The notes beneath the pieces were generated by a model. It worked only from the letters and a program-made list of their open reading frames with translations, was not told where the DNA came from and did not search any database. A DNA stretch of 64,000 nt from Shinella zoogloeoides (GTDB lineage Bacteria; Pseudomonadota; Alphaproteobacteria; Rhizobiales; Rhizobiaceae): positions 2,297,001 through 2,361,000 of the forward strand of contig NZ_CP131130.1 in assembly GCF_033705735.1 (NCBI RefSeq), read 5' to 3'. Positions 36,930 through 46,696 of this stretch are shown here, piece by piece (positions within the stretch are counted from its first letter, which is position 1; every line of letters begins with the position of its first letter). Position numbers and translations under genes: made by a program.

Positions 36930-39140
36930 TTACTGGCCGGCGCTGCCGGCTGCGGCCCAGGCCTTCATCACCTTGTCGAAGGCTTCCGTGCCGGCCGCGC
37001 CCTTGTCGAGCGTCAGCAGCGCGCGGCGGCCGTTGCGGTAGGTGATCGGGATATCGATCCACGAGCGCGTGCGCATGAGTTCCGTGTTCTTGGCGATCGC
37101 CTCGGGGAAGTCGTTGAGCGCGATCATGTGGAAATCGTCGGTGATCTTGGCGGGCACCGCGATGAGCGCGTCGCCGCGGTCCTGCTCGGTCCGCTTCATC
37201 GCCACGCGCTGCACGCTCTCGATGCCGCCGCCCTCGAAATTCTCCGGCAGCGAGAAGACCAGCTCGACGATATGGCTCGCCGGCAGCGACTTGTCCGCGT
37301 TGCGGCGGAAGGTGATGAGCGCCGTCAGGCCCTTCGAGGGCACGTTGATCTGCGCGCGCACCACCGGCTCGGGCTTGGCGTCGCCACCCGGCGATTCCTC
37401 GGCGCTCGACCAGGCGACCGTGCCTTCGATGGCCGTCGGCGAGGTCTGGCCGAGACGCTCCTCGTAAAGGAACATCTTCTGCGACACGCCCGCGGCCGGC
37501 TGCTCGCCGGTTGCGGCCGGGACCTGTTCGCCGGTCGTCGTCGCCGTGCCGTTGCCGGCCGGGGTCTGTTGCGCCGTTTCCGTGCCCGTGACCACGCCGG
37601 CATTGCCGTCGTTCCCGGCCTGGGCGGTTTCCGTGGACTGGGCCGCGACGGACTTGCCCTCTTCGGTCCCGTTGCCGTCGAGCGCCGGCGCCGGGCCGTT
37701 GTCGACCTCCGAGCCGTCCGTCATCAGGCGCTGGGTGAACTTGCCGCTGGCATTCTGCTCTGCGGAAGCGACCTCGGTGTTCGCCGTGGTGCCGGCAGCA
37801 TTATTATCGCCCGTCTGCTGGGTGGAAGGCGTGGTGTTCGCCGGCAGGTTTCGCGCGCCATCCGCCGTGTCGGTGGCCGGCTTCGTTTCCGCGGGCGTCT
37901 TTTCCGCCGGGGCGGTGAAGGAGGCGATCTTCTCGTTGACCCAGCCGTTCACCGTATCGCGGTTGAACCAGTAGGCCGCGCCGGCACCGCCGACGATCGC
38001 CAGGAACGCGACGGTAGCGGCAAGCGCACCGAGGCCGAAACGCGACTTGCGCGGCTCGGCGCGGAACGAACGCTGCGGCGCGCGGGCCGTCTCGGCGCCT
38101 GCTGTTGCCGCTGCCGTTGAGGTGATCCCCGCAAGGCCGTCGTCGAAGGCCGGCGGCGTCGCCGTGACGGACGGTTCCGTCTTGGCCGGGAAGCCCATCA
38201 GGTCGTCGAGGTCGTCCCAATCGCTCTTCTTCGCGGTATCGGCCGGCTGGGCTTCCGCCGGGACGGCCTTTTCCTCGGGCCATTCCCAGGCAAGCGGATC
38301 GGGCTCGACGGCGGGCTGGTCGTGGTTCTCGGCGACAGTCGCGGAGGTGGCCGCCTCGTTCCAGTCCCATGCGGCCTCTGCGGCCGGCATGCGGGCTTCC
38401 GCCAGCGGATCGGCCTCCGGCGCCTGCACGTCGTGAACGGGATAGGCGACCGGCTCGGGCTCGACGACCTCCACCGTCTCGGCCCCCGCCTCGGCGGTCA
38501 CGTCATGCTCGGGCTCGTGCCAGGAGGGAACGTAGTCCTCCGTCGGCTCAGCCTCCGCCTGCCAGGACGGCTCGACATGGGCGGCGACGGCGACCGGCTC
38601 GTGATGAACGATCTGCTCCTCGACGACGGGTTCGGGCTCCGGCTCGGCGTCCGGCTCGCTGACGGCGACGGGCTCCTCGGCAGCCGGCTCTTCCGCCACC
38701 GGTTCGTGCGCAATGGGTTCATGAGCGACAGGCTCGTAAGCGACCGGCTCTTCGGCCGGCAGCTCTTCCGCATGATGCTCGACGGCGGCCGGCTCCTCGT
38801 AGGGCTCCGGCTCGGCGGCTGTGACAGGCTCTTCTTCCGGCTGCGCGACGGCGGCGGGCTCTTCCGCCACCGGCACTGCTGCAACGGGTTCCTCGACGGG
38901 TTCGAAGGCGGGCTCCTCGGCCGGAAGCGCCTCGGCATGATCGCCCTCGACGTCCGTGATCGCCGCTTCCAGCTTGTCGAGCTGGCGCTTCATGAGTTCA
39001 TCGGAGGGGCGCGGGTTCATGGATTCGAGCTGCCGGCGGACCGCGCCGCGGGCTTTCTCGTAAACCTTCTGCCGCATCTCGGCATTGTTGTCCGAGAGGC
39101 CATCCACGGCCCTTCGAATGACTGCTACAAAATCCGCCAT
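36930..39140 (-). CDS. Large acidic single-span membrane protein, unknown function
   Basis: The 736-residue protein has four parts: an N-terminal helical domain (MADFVAVIRRAVDGLSDNNAEMRQKVYEKARGAVRR split by charged residues, about 1-65); a Glu/Pro/Val/Ala region with many EEPV and EP-x-A-x-EP units (about 66-350); one transmembrane segment near residues 370-393 (ALAATVAFLAIVGGAGAAYWF); then a Thr/Ala/Asn linker and a C-terminal beta-rich domain (about 555-736, SPTAIEGTVAWSSAE to RRALLTLDKGAAGTEAF). Topology should be N-in, C-domain periplasmic. Relatives occur next to purA in rhizobia, but I know no function. The gene converges on rpoH with a terminator between. Confidence 0.85.
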   Translation of the reverse strand: MADFVAVIRRAVDGLSDNNAEMRQKVYEKARGAVRRQLESMNPRPSDELMKRQLDKLEAAITDVEGDHAEALPAEEPAFEPVEEPVAAVPVAEEPAAVAQPEEEPVTAAEPEPYEEPAAVEHHAEELPAEEPVAYEPVAHEPIAHEPVAEEPAAEEPVAVSEPDAEPEPEPVVEEQIVHHEPVAVAAHVEPSWQAEAEPTEDYVPSWHEPEHDVTAEAGAETVEVVEPEPVAYPVHDVQAPEADPLAEARMPAAEAAWDWNEAATSATVAENHDQPAVEPDPLAWEWPEEKAVPAEAQPADTAKKSDWDDLDDLMGFPAKTEPSVTATPPAFDDGLAGITSTAAATAGAETARAPQRSFRAEPRKSRFGLGALAATVAFLAIVGGAGAAYWFNRDTVNGWVNEKIASFTAPAEKTPAETKPATDTADGARNLPANTTPSTQQTGDNNAAGTTANTEVASAEQNASGKFTQRLMTDGSEVDNGPAPALDGNGTEEGKSVAAQSTETAQAGNDGNAGVVTGTETAQQTPAGNGTATTTGEQVPAATGEQPAAGVSQKMFLYEERLGQTSPTAIEGTVAWSSAEESPGGDAKPEPVVRAQINVPSKGLTALITFRRNADKSLPASHIVELVFSLPENFEGGGIESVQRVAMKRTEQDRGDALIAVPAKITDDFHMIALNDFPEAIAKNTELMRTRSWIDIPITYRNGRRALLTLDKGAAGTEAFDKVMKAWAAAGSAGQ

Positions 39141-39209
39141 CAGAACTTTCCGTCGTGTTCGCGTGCTATCCTATTGGAATAGGTCACGGAACTGGTGTTG
39201 AGCTTGAGA

Positions 39210-40505
39210 TTAGTCCTCAAACGGGTCGGTCACAAGTATGGTGTCGTCGCGCTCCGGGCTGGTCGAAAGCAGGGCGACCGGGGCGCCGATCAACTCTTCG
39301 ACCTGGCGGACATACTTGATCGCCTGGGCCGGCAGGTCCGCCCAGCTGCGCGCGCCGACCGTCGATTCCTTCCAGCCTTCGAGCGTGACATAGATCGGCT
39401 CGACGCGGGCCTGCTGGCTCTGGCTCGCCGGCAGGTAGTCGATCTCCTTACCATCCAGCTTGTAGCCGACGCAGATTTTCAATTCGTCCAGCCCGTCGAG
39501 AACGTCGAGCTTGGTGAGCGCGATGCCGCTGATGCCGTTGGTCTTGACCGTCTGGCGTACCAGCACGGCATCGAACCAGCCGCAACGGCGCGGGCGGCCG
39601 GTATTGACGCCGACCTCGCGGCCCACGGTCGCAAGATGCTTGCCGATCTCGTCATCCAGCTCACAGGGGAACGGGCCTTCGCCCACGCGGGTCGTATAAG
39701 CCTTGGTGATGCCCAGCACATAGCTGATCGCCGTCGGGCCGAGGCCCGAACCGGCGGCCGCCTGCCCGGCAACCGTGTTGGAGGACGTCACGAACGGATA
39801 GGTGCCGTGGTCGTTGTCGAGCAACGCGCCCTGCGCGCCTTCGAAGAGGATGCGCGCGCCGGACTTGCGGTGCTTGTCGAGAACATCCCAGACCCGGTCG
39901 ACATAGGGCAGGATCTGCGCGGCGACGGAGGTCAGTTCCTCCTCGATGGATTGGACGGAAATTTCGGCAAGGCCCATGCCCCGGCGCAGCGCATTGTGGT
40001 GCGTCAGCAGGCGCTCGATCTTCGGCCGCAGCGTCTCCGGTTCGGCAAGGTCGATCACGCGGATGGCGCGTCGGCCAACCTTGTCCTCATAGGCCGGGCC
40101 GATGCCGCGGCGGGTCGTGCCGATCTTGGTGCCGTTGCTGGAAGCAGCGTCCTCGCGCAGCGCGTCGAGATCGCGGTGCAGCGACAGGATGAGCGGCGCG
40201 TTGTCGGCGATGCGCAGCACCTCCGGCGTCACGGCGACGCCCTGCGCGCGCAGCTTTTCCACTTCCGCGACGAAATGGTGAGGATCGACGACGACGCCGT
40301 TGCCGATGACGCTGAGCTTTCCGCGCACAAGACCGGACGGAAGCAGGGCCAGCTTGTAGCTGATGCCGTTGATGACGAGCGTATGACCGGCATTGTGGCC
40401 GCCCTGGTAACGAACGATCACCTCCGCCCGTTCCGAAAGCCAGTCGACAATCTTGCCCTTGCCTTCGTCACCCCACTGCGAACCGACAACTACGACACTT
40501 GCCAT
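39210..40505 (-). CDS. purA: Adenylosuccinate synthetase
   Basis: The 431-residue enzyme joins IMP and aspartate with GTP in the first step from IMP to AMP. It has the P-loop [19 protein letters not shown] with the catalytic aspartate, GGHNAGHT with the catalytic histidine, [37 protein letters not shown] split over the active loop, and the GTP-binding TKLDVLDGL. It is the only purine gene here. A perfect 18-bp palindrome lies 44 bp ahead of the start. Confidence 0.96.
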   Translation of the reverse strand: MASVVVVGSQWGDEGKGKIVDWLSERAEVIVRYQGGHNAGHTLVINGISYKLALLPSGLVRGKLSVIGNGVVVDPHHFVAEVEKLRAQGVAVTPEVLRIADNAPLILSLHRDLDALREDAASSNGTKIGTTRRGIGPAYEDKVGRRAIRVIDLAEPETLRPKIERLLTHHNALRRGMGLAEISVQSIEEELTSVAAQILPYVDRVWDVLDKHRKSGARILFEGAQGALLDNDHGTYPFVTSSNTVAGQAAAGSGLGPTAISYVLGITKAYTTRVGEGPFPCELDDEIGKHLATVGREVGVNTGRPRRCGWFDAVLVRQTVKTNGISGIALTKLDVLDGLDELKICVGYKLDGKEIDYLPASQSQQARVEPIYVTLEGWKESTVGARSWADLPAQAIKYVRQVEELIGAPVALLSTSPERDDTILVTDPFED

Positions 40506-40548
40506 TTCATCTTTCCCGTTTTCGCGCGCGAGCGCTTCACTCGTTTAC

Positions 40549-40566
40549 GCGCACGTGCACGTGCGC
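40549..40566. promoter_or_regulatory. 18-bp perfect palindrome ahead of purA
   Basis: GCGCACGTGCACGTGCGC reads the same on both strands and contains two overlapping CACGTG cores. It lies in the leader or promoter of purA and about 160 bp from the divergent DMT transporter start. No known regulator site comes to mind. Confidence 0.5.
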
Positions 40567-40727
40567 CTGACCTGAAACCCGCGCATCTATACTGTGTTGT
40601 CTTTGGGAATGCGACCCTGTTATGGCGGCCGGCATCCGCTTTTTGCATGACATGGCGCGGATTTTCGCCTTATGTGAGGCGCCGCCTACCCATCCCGCCC
40701 CTGCCTTTCTCACCCGGACAAGCCGCC

Positions 40728-41621
40728 TTGAACAGCAGAGCCTATATCTATCTGTCCGTCACCACGCTTTTCTGGGGCGCGAACTCGGTTGCCGGCAAGC
40801 TTGCCGTCGGCCATGTCAGCCCGATGGTGCTGACGACCTTCCGCTGGATCGTGGCCCTTCTCGTCATCCTCGCCTTCATGCTGCCGCAGGTGAAGCGCGA
40901 CTGGCCGAAGATCCGCCGCCACTGGCTGCAGCTCCTGCTCTACGGCGTCTTCGGCTTCACGGCCTTCAACGCCCTGCTCTACACCGCCGTCGGCTATACC
41001 AGCGCCATCAATGCGGTCATCGAGCAGGCCGGCATTCCCATGCTGATCTTCGTCTTCAACTTCCTGCTCTTCCGCATCCAGGCATCGCTCGCGCAGGTTC
41101 TCGGCTTTACCGTGACCCTTGTCGGCGTGCTATTAACAGCCGCTCATGGCGAATTCTCGGCACTGGCGGAACTTCAGTTCAATTTCGGCGACGCCCTGAT
41201 GCTCGTCGCCTGCATCGTCTATGCCGGCTATACCGTATCGCTGCGCTGGAAGCCGGAACTGCACTGGCAGAGCTTCATCGCCGCCCCCGCCTTCGGCGCC
41301 CTCCTCAGCGCCATCCCGCTTTTCATCTGGGAACTGTCGCGCGGCGCGGCCATCTTCCCGGACGCCACCGGCTGGGGCGTCGTGCTCTATGCCGGCATCT
41401 TCCCCTCCCTGCTCTCGCAGGTGCTCTATGTGCGGGGCGTCGAGATGATCGGCGCGAACCGCGCCGGCCTCTTCATCAACGCCATTCCCGTTTTCGGCAC
41501 CATCCTCTCCGTCCTTTTGCTCGGCGAGACGATCCAGCTCTTCCATGTCCTCGCCCTTCTCCTCGTCCTCGGCGGCATCGCTGTCGCCGAATGGGGCCGG
41601 CCGAGCGAAAAGAACGGCTGA
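40728..41621 (+). CDS. EamA/DMT-family transporter
   Basis: I place the start at TTG 40728 (MNSRAYIYLS), just before the first membrane segment; an ATG about 27 codons upstream would add a basic tail. The ~297-residue protein has ten membrane segments in two EamA repeats: YIYLSVTTLFWGANSVAGKLA opens the first and ALMLVACIVYAGYTVSLRWK the second. Members export amino acids or metabolites by exchange with protons; the substrate is unknown. It is divergent from purA and ends at a shared terminator with serA. Confidence 0.88.
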   Translation: MNSRAYIYLSVTTLFWGANSVAGKLAVGHVSPMVLTTFRWIVALLVILAFMLPQVKRDWPKIRRHWLQLLLYGVFGFTAFNALLYTAVGYTSAINAVIEQAGIPMLIFVFNFLLFRIQASLAQVLGFTVTLVGVLLTAAHGEFSALAELQFNFGDALMLVACIVYAGYTVSLRWKPELHWQSFIAAPAFGALLSAIPLFIWELSRGAAIFPDATGWGVVLYAGIFPSLLSQVLYVRGVEMIGANRAGLFINAIPVFGTILSVLLLGETIQLFHVLALLLVLGGIAVAEWGRPSEKNG

Positions 41622-41628
41622 AACGGAA

Positions 41629-41661
41629 AAGGCCCGCCGGATCGCTCCGACGGGCCTTTCC
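41629..41661. terminator. Bidirectional terminator between DMT transporter and serA
   Basis: AAGGCCCGCCGG and CCGACGGGCCTT form a 12-bp stem with one mismatch and loop ATCGCT; A runs on the left and T on the right serve both directions. Confidence 0.85.
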
Positions 41662-41686
41662 ATTTCCGTCTTGGGAGGGACGAAGA

Positions 41687-43282
41687 TCAGTCGACGTTGA
41701 AGACGAGCGGCTTGACCTGGCGGATCGCCGGGTTGGCGCCGAGCTTGGCGACCACCTCATCGGAAAGCGCACCGTCGACATAGAGCAGCGCGATGGCGTC
41801 GCCCCCTTCCTTCTCGCGGCCGAGCTGGAAGTTGGCGATGTTCACGCCGGCCTCGCCGAGCGTCATGCCGATGAAGCCGATCATGCCGGGAACGTCGGTG
41901 TTGGTGATGTAGACCATGTGGTGGCCGACATCGGCATCGAGGTTGATGCCCTTGATCTGGATGAAGCGCGGCTTGCCGTCGGAGAAGACCGTGCCGGCGA
42001 CCGAGCGGGTCTGGTTGGCGGTCTTCACCGTCAGGCGGATATAGCCGTCGAAGACGCCCGACTTGTCGCGCTTGACCTCGGAGAGGATGATGCCCTTCTC
42101 CTTGATCATCACCGGCGCCGAAACCATGTTGACGTCGGCCACCTGCGAGCGGATGAGGCCGGCGAGCACCGCGCTGGTCAGCGCCTTGGTGTTCATCGAC
42201 GCGGTCGCGCCGTCGTAGAGGATCTCAATTTCCTTGATCGCGCTTTCCGTGACCTGGCCGACGAAGGCGCCGAGCACGTCCGCAAGACGGATGAAGGGCT
42301 TCAGGATGGGCGCTTCCTCGGCCGTGATCGACGGCATGTTGATGGCGTTCGAGACGGCACCCTTGACGAGGTAATCCGACATCTGTTCGGCGACCTGCAG
42401 GGCGACGTTCTCCTGCGCTTCCGTGGTCGACGCGCCGAGATGCGGCGTGCAGACGACGTTATCGAGACCGAAGAGCGGGCTTTCCGTCGCGGGCTCGACC
42501 TCGAACACATCGAAACCAGCCCCGGCGACATGGCCGGACTTGATGGCTTCGGCAAGCGCCGCCTCATCGACCAGGCCGCCACGGGCGCAGTTGATGATGC
42601 GCACGCCCTTCTTGGTCTTGGCGAGCGCTTCCTTGCCGAGGATGCCGCGGGTCTTGTCCGTCATCGGAACGTGGAGCGTGATGAAATCGGCGCGGGCGAG
42701 CAGGTCGTCCAACTCCACCTTCTCGACGCCCATTTCCACGGCGCGTTCGGCCGACAGGAAGGGATCGTAGGCGATGACATGCATGCCGAGGCCGATGGCC
42801 TTCTTGCAGACGATGCCGCCGATATTGCCGGCGCCGATGACGCCGAGCGTCTTGCCGGTGATCTCGACGCCCATGAACTTGGACTTCTCCCACTTGCCGG
42901 CCTGCGTGGAGGTGTCTGCTGCCGGAAGCTGGCGGGCGACGGCGAACATCAGCGCGATGGCGTGCTCGGCGGTTGTGATCGAGTTGCCGAAGGGCGTGTT
43001 CATGACGATGATGCCGCGGCGCGAGGCGGCCGGGATATCGACATTGTCGACGCCGATGCCGGCGCGGCCGATGACCTTGAGGTTGGTCGCCGCCGCGATC
43101 AGCTTTTCCGTCGCCTTGGTGGCGGAGCGGATGGCGAGGCCGTCATAGTTGCCGATGATCTCGGCGAGCTTTTCCTTGTCCTTGCCGAGCTTCGGCTGGA
43201 AGTCGACGTCTACGCCGCGATCACGAAAGATCTGGACGGCGGTTTCAGAGAGTTCGTCGGATACGAGTACGCGAGGTGCCAC
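41687..43282 (-). CDS. serA: D-3-phosphoglycerate dehydrogenase
   Basis: The 531-residue protein starts with GTG preceded by AAGGAGG at ideal spacing. It commits 3-phosphoglycerate to serine synthesis. The long type is complete: substrate domain with GRAGIGVDNVDIPAASRRG, the NAD fold TLGVIGAGNIGGIV, the catalytic arginine in INCARGGLVDEAAL and histidine in VCTPHLGASTTEA, an intervening ASB domain, and a C-terminal ACT domain (MVYITNTDVPGMIGFIGMTL) for serine feedback. It follows serC by 73 bp, giving the rhizobial serC-serA operon. Confidence 0.96.
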   Translation of the reverse strand: MAPRVLVSDELSETAVQIFRDRGVDVDFQPKLGKDKEKLAEIIGNYDGLAIRSATKATEKLIAAATNLKVIGRAGIGVDNVDIPAASRRGIIVMNTPFGNSITTAEHAIALMFAVARQLPAADTSTQAGKWEKSKFMGVEITGKTLGVIGAGNIGGIVCKKAIGLGMHVIAYDPFLSAERAVEMGVEKVELDDLLARADFITLHVPMTDKTRGILGKEALAKTKKGVRIINCARGGLVDEAALAEAIKSGHVAGAGFDVFEVEPATESPLFGLDNVVCTPHLGASTTEAQENVALQVAEQMSDYLVKGAVSNAINMPSITAEEAPILKPFIRLADVLGAFVGQVTESAIKEIEILYDGATASMNTKALTSAVLAGLIRSQVADVNMVSAPVMIKEKGIILSEVKRDKSGVFDGYIRLTVKTANQTRSVAGTVFSDGKPRFIQIKGINLDADVGHHMVYITNTDVPGMIGFIGMTLGEAGVNIANFQLGREKEGGDAIALLYVDGALSDEVVAKLGANPAIRQVKPLVFNVD

Positions 43283-43355
43283 GATGGCCTCCTTAAATCG
43301 GTCTTGGAAGATGAGATAAAGGTGGCTCCGCCCGGGGACGAAGCCAGTCGCGAAA

Positions 43356-44537
<1,182 letters not shown>

Positions 44538-44607
44538 GATCGCTATCCTTCCAGATAGATAGCTCCTCGTTGGGGAGGAGTGTCCCGCCGCCGTGGATAT
44601 GGGAGAG
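44538..44607 (-). ncRNA. serC leader RNA (putative cis-regulator)
   Basis: On the minus strand the leader forms CTCCTC-CCCAAC-GAGGAG and then CTATC-TGGAAG-GATAG just ahead of the start codon; the second hairpin includes the ribosome site GGAAGGA. This agrees with the Rfam serC leader motif known upstream of serC-serA in Rhizobiales, whose last stem overlaps the ribosome-binding site. The ligand is unknown. The ends are estimates. Confidence 0.65.
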
Positions 44608-44622
44608 CCGTTTTCAAGTCAA
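44594..44622 (-). promoter_or_regulatory. Candidate serC promoter
   Basis: On the minus strand TTGACT (44622-44617), a 17-bp spacer and TATCCA (44599-44594) precede the serC leader. The -35 is good and the -10 is weak. Confidence 0.45.
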
Positions 44623-44663
44623 GCGGAATATGTCGCGATCGAAAAATAATAGGACGCAATGGA

Positions 44664-44691
44664 ACGGCGCGCCGGTTGCCCGACGCGCCGT
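44664..44691 (-). terminator. Hairpin after the outer-membrane protein gene
   Basis: ACGGCGCGTCGG-GCAA-CCGGCGCGCCGT (minus strand) is a 12-bp stem with one wobble, some 20 bp past the stop. The T-rich ATTATTTTTC stretch is about 20 bp further on. Confidence 0.55.
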
Positions 44692-44711
44692 GAAAACTGC
44701 TGGACGATGTC

Positions 44712-45440
44712 TTACCAGAGAGGAACGCGCAGCCCCACACGGAATTCGTGCTTGTGCAGCCCGTGGTCGCGGATCTCCACGTCACCTGCGGCGGAGCGGA
44801 AGGCCTTGCCGCCGCCCATGCCGGAAAAGCGATAGCCGAAGTCGAGCTTGACGCGGGAGGTGAGATCCACGGAGGCGCCAGCCATCAGCGCATAGGTAAA
44901 GCGCAGGCCGTCCCGCCCTTCCACGCCGGGGCAACCTGCGCCCGAGCAGGCAGGGTTCCGCCAGTCGAGCCAGGTCGCGCCGAGCCCCGCCCCGAGATAA
45001 GGCGTGAAGCCGGCGAGCGTGCCGAGGTCGATATAGCCGTTCGCCATCAGGCCGGCGGCGGAATAATCCGCCTTGAAGGCACAGGGACCGCCGGCGCAGG
45101 CAGCGCTGCCCTTGAAGCCGTCCTTGGAAAAATCGGCGGTCACATCGCCACGCAGCAGGTCGCTGAACTGGTAGCCGATGCCGACGCCGTAGGAGAGCGG
45201 CCGGGAGAAGCGCGCCGTATCGAAATCCCGCGTGCCGCCCGCATCCGTCAGGCGAGGCCGGTCGCCCTTGATCCAGCCGGAATAGCCGAGATCGCCGCGA
45301 ATGTACCAGCCTTGCGCACTGGCACTTTTCGACACGTCGATTTCCGGCGCGTCGATGATCTCGATGTCGCCGGCAACGGCGCTTGTCGCGATGAAAGCTG
45401 CGACGGCGGCCATGCCAAACGATGCGAAGCGGCGGAACAT
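44712..45440 (-). CDS. Outer-membrane beta-barrel protein, Omp25/Omp31-like
   Basis: Start at ATG 45440 (MFRRFASFGMAAV), giving 242 residues with a signal peptide ending near ATSAVAGD. The mature protein is an eight-stranded-type barrel with WYIRGDLGYSGW, SYGVGIGYQFSDLLRGDVTADFS, FTPYLGAGLGATW, RFTYALMAGASVDLTSRVKLDFGYRFSGM and a C-terminal aromatic end (RVGLRVPLW). It contains two cysteine pairs (ACAGGPC and ACSGAGC). It is a paralogue of the next gene at 45626-46456 with the same layout. A CtrA-box candidate lies in its upstream region. Confidence 0.88.
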   Translation of the reverse strand: MFRRFASFGMAAVAAFIATSAVAGDIEIIDAPEIDVSKSASAQGWYIRGDLGYSGWIKGDRPRLTDAGGTRDFDTARFSRPLSYGVGIGYQFSDLLRGDVTADFSKDGFKGSAACAGGPCAFKADYSAAGLMANGYIDLGTLAGFTPYLGAGLGATWLDWRNPACSGAGCPGVEGRDGLRFTYALMAGASVDLTSRVKLDFGYRFSGMGGGKAFRSAAGDVEIRDHGLHKHEFRVGLRVPLW

Positions 45441-45515
45441 GTCTCGATTCCCTGAAGACCGGGTAGCCCGGCGGTGACCCGGTGCCGGCCGCCTCACGCC
45501 GCCATACACCGTCGG

Positions 45516-45532
45516 TTAACCATATTTCTTAA
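45516..45532 (-). promoter_or_regulatory. CtrA-box candidate ahead of the outer-membrane protein gene
   Basis: TTAACCAT starts at 45516 and is followed by TTTCTTAA, giving TTAA-N9-TTAA. The block GGTTAAC-N4-TTTCTTAA is shared with the ctrA upstream region at 28241-28259. It lies about 75-90 bp before the start codon. Confidence 0.5.
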
Positions 45533-45576
45533 GGAATGAAGAAACCGTTAAGCCCCTCCCCGCCGCGCCGGAATGC

Positions 45577-45602
45577 AAAAGGCCGCCCCGAAGGGCGGCC
45601 CT
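45577..45602 (-). terminator. Terminator of the second outer-membrane protein gene
   Basis: On the minus strand GGCCGCCC-TTCG-GGGCGGCC is a perfect 8-bp stem with a stable UUCG loop, followed by TTTTGC. It lies 24 bp past the stop. Confidence 0.9.
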
Positions 45603-45625
45603 GAAAATTCATCCGACGAGGCGGC

Positions 45626-46456
45626 TTACTTGTAGACCGGCTGCTCGATCGGAATATCGGCCGGCGGGATATAGGTCGCCGTTTCGCAGCCGTTGAAGGA
45701 GTAACGCAGACCGGCACGCGCCTCATGGCTGTAGAAGCCCTTGTCGTAACCGGGGCCGCCGTTGTTCTTGAAGCCGAACATCGCGCCCTTGGTGATGTGG
45801 CGGAAGCGATAGCCAACGTCAGCCTTGAGATTGCAGGTCAGGTCGATCGAAGCACCGGCCATGAGCGCGTAGGTAAAGCGCCAGCTCTTCTTGCCGCCAT
45901 GTTCGGTCGTGGTGCAACCCGGATTGGCCGGGTCATCGCAGATCGTGTTGTTCAACTTGTTCCACTTCACATAGGAACCGCCGATACCGCCGCCGACGTA
46001 AGGCGTGAAGACACCATAGTGGCCGATATCGACATAGGCATTGGCGAGCAGGCTGAGAGCGGACATTCCCGAGCGATCGGTCGAATGGCAAGGCACCGCG
46101 CCGCACAGGCCGGTCGTGCCGCCCCGGAAGTTCGACTTGAACATATAGTCGAGCGTCACGTCGGTACGGAAGTGGTCGTTGATCTGGTAACCAACGCCGC
46201 CGCCGATGACAAAGCCGCTTTTCAGCCGCGTATAGTCAAAATCGACGTCGTTGCCGTTCGATCCCTGGAAATAATGCGCACCGCGCATCTTGTTGTACGA
46301 CCAGCCCGCATCGCCGCGCAGATACCAGCCGCTGGTCTCGACAATGGCGGTCTCCTGCACCGGGGCCTCGATGACCTGCGGCTCATACAGATCGGCCGCG
46401 TAACCCGACGTGCCTGTCAGCAGGACGGCGACGATGCCACTCAAAACTTTCCTCAT
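45626..46456 (-). CDS. Outer-membrane beta-barrel protein, Omp25/Omp31-like
   Basis: The 276-residue protein has a signal peptide (MRKVLSGIVAVLLTGTSGYAA) and barrel strands WYLRGDAGWSYNKM, GFVIGGGVGYQINDHFRTDVTLDYMF, VFTPYVGGGIGGSYVKW, RFTYALMAGASIDLTCNLKADVGYRFRHI and RAGLRYSFNG. Cysteine pairs LCGAVPC and ICDDPANPGC match those of the paralogue at 44712. Instead of ending at the last aromatic strand, it carries a short tail (CETATYIPPADIPIEQPVYK), unusual for a barrel protein. Each paralogue is followed by a terminator. Confidence 0.88.
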   Translation of the reverse strand: MRKVLSGIVAVLLTGTSGYAADLYEPQVIEAPVQETAIVETSGWYLRGDAGWSYNKMRGAHYFQGSNGNDVDFDYTRLKSGFVIGGGVGYQINDHFRTDVTLDYMFKSNFRGGTTGLCGAVPCHSTDRSGMSALSLLANAYVDIGHYGVFTPYVGGGIGGSYVKWNKLNNTICDDPANPGCTTTEHGGKKSWRFTYALMAGASIDLTCNLKADVGYRFRHITKGAMFGFKNNGGPGYDKGFYSHEARAGLRYSFNGCETATYIPPADIPIEQPVYK

Positions 46457-46650
46457 GGCCTTGCTCCAATAGGCTTGTGCTTGGCACGCCCGGCAAGCCG
46501 GCTTTCCAAGTCCCTCGATCGGCTATGGATAATGGCGAAGAAAGGTTAAGGCCCGATTAACTACAAAAGTTTACTCTATCCGTTAACAACCATTCACAAA
46601 TTCGGAAAATCTTTAAGTAAAGAGCACTCTTCGACTTGCAACCAATAGAA

Positions 46651-46675
46651 AAGGCCGGAGCGAAGCCCCGGCCTT
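46651..46675 (-). terminator. glmM intrinsic terminator
   Basis: On the minus strand AAGGCCGG...CCGGCCTT is an 8-bp stem extended inside, followed by TTC. It lies about 22 bp after the glmM stop. The rest of the 240-bp gap to the outer-membrane protein gene is AT-rich and holds that gene's promoter. Confidence 0.8.
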
Positions 46676-46696
46676 CAAAAATAGCGGTCGATCCGT

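Noticed and set aside
38500..38940. DNA repeats in the acidic-protein gene as a tandem repeat array
   Set aside because: The periodicity follows from Glu/Pro/Val codon repetition of the protein and is irregular at DNA level; it is described as a protein feature.
39195..40727. A plus-strand open frame continuous with the DMT transporter from opposite purA
   Set aside because: The part before about 40728 is antisense to purA and its promoter. The transporter begins where the first membrane helix starts.
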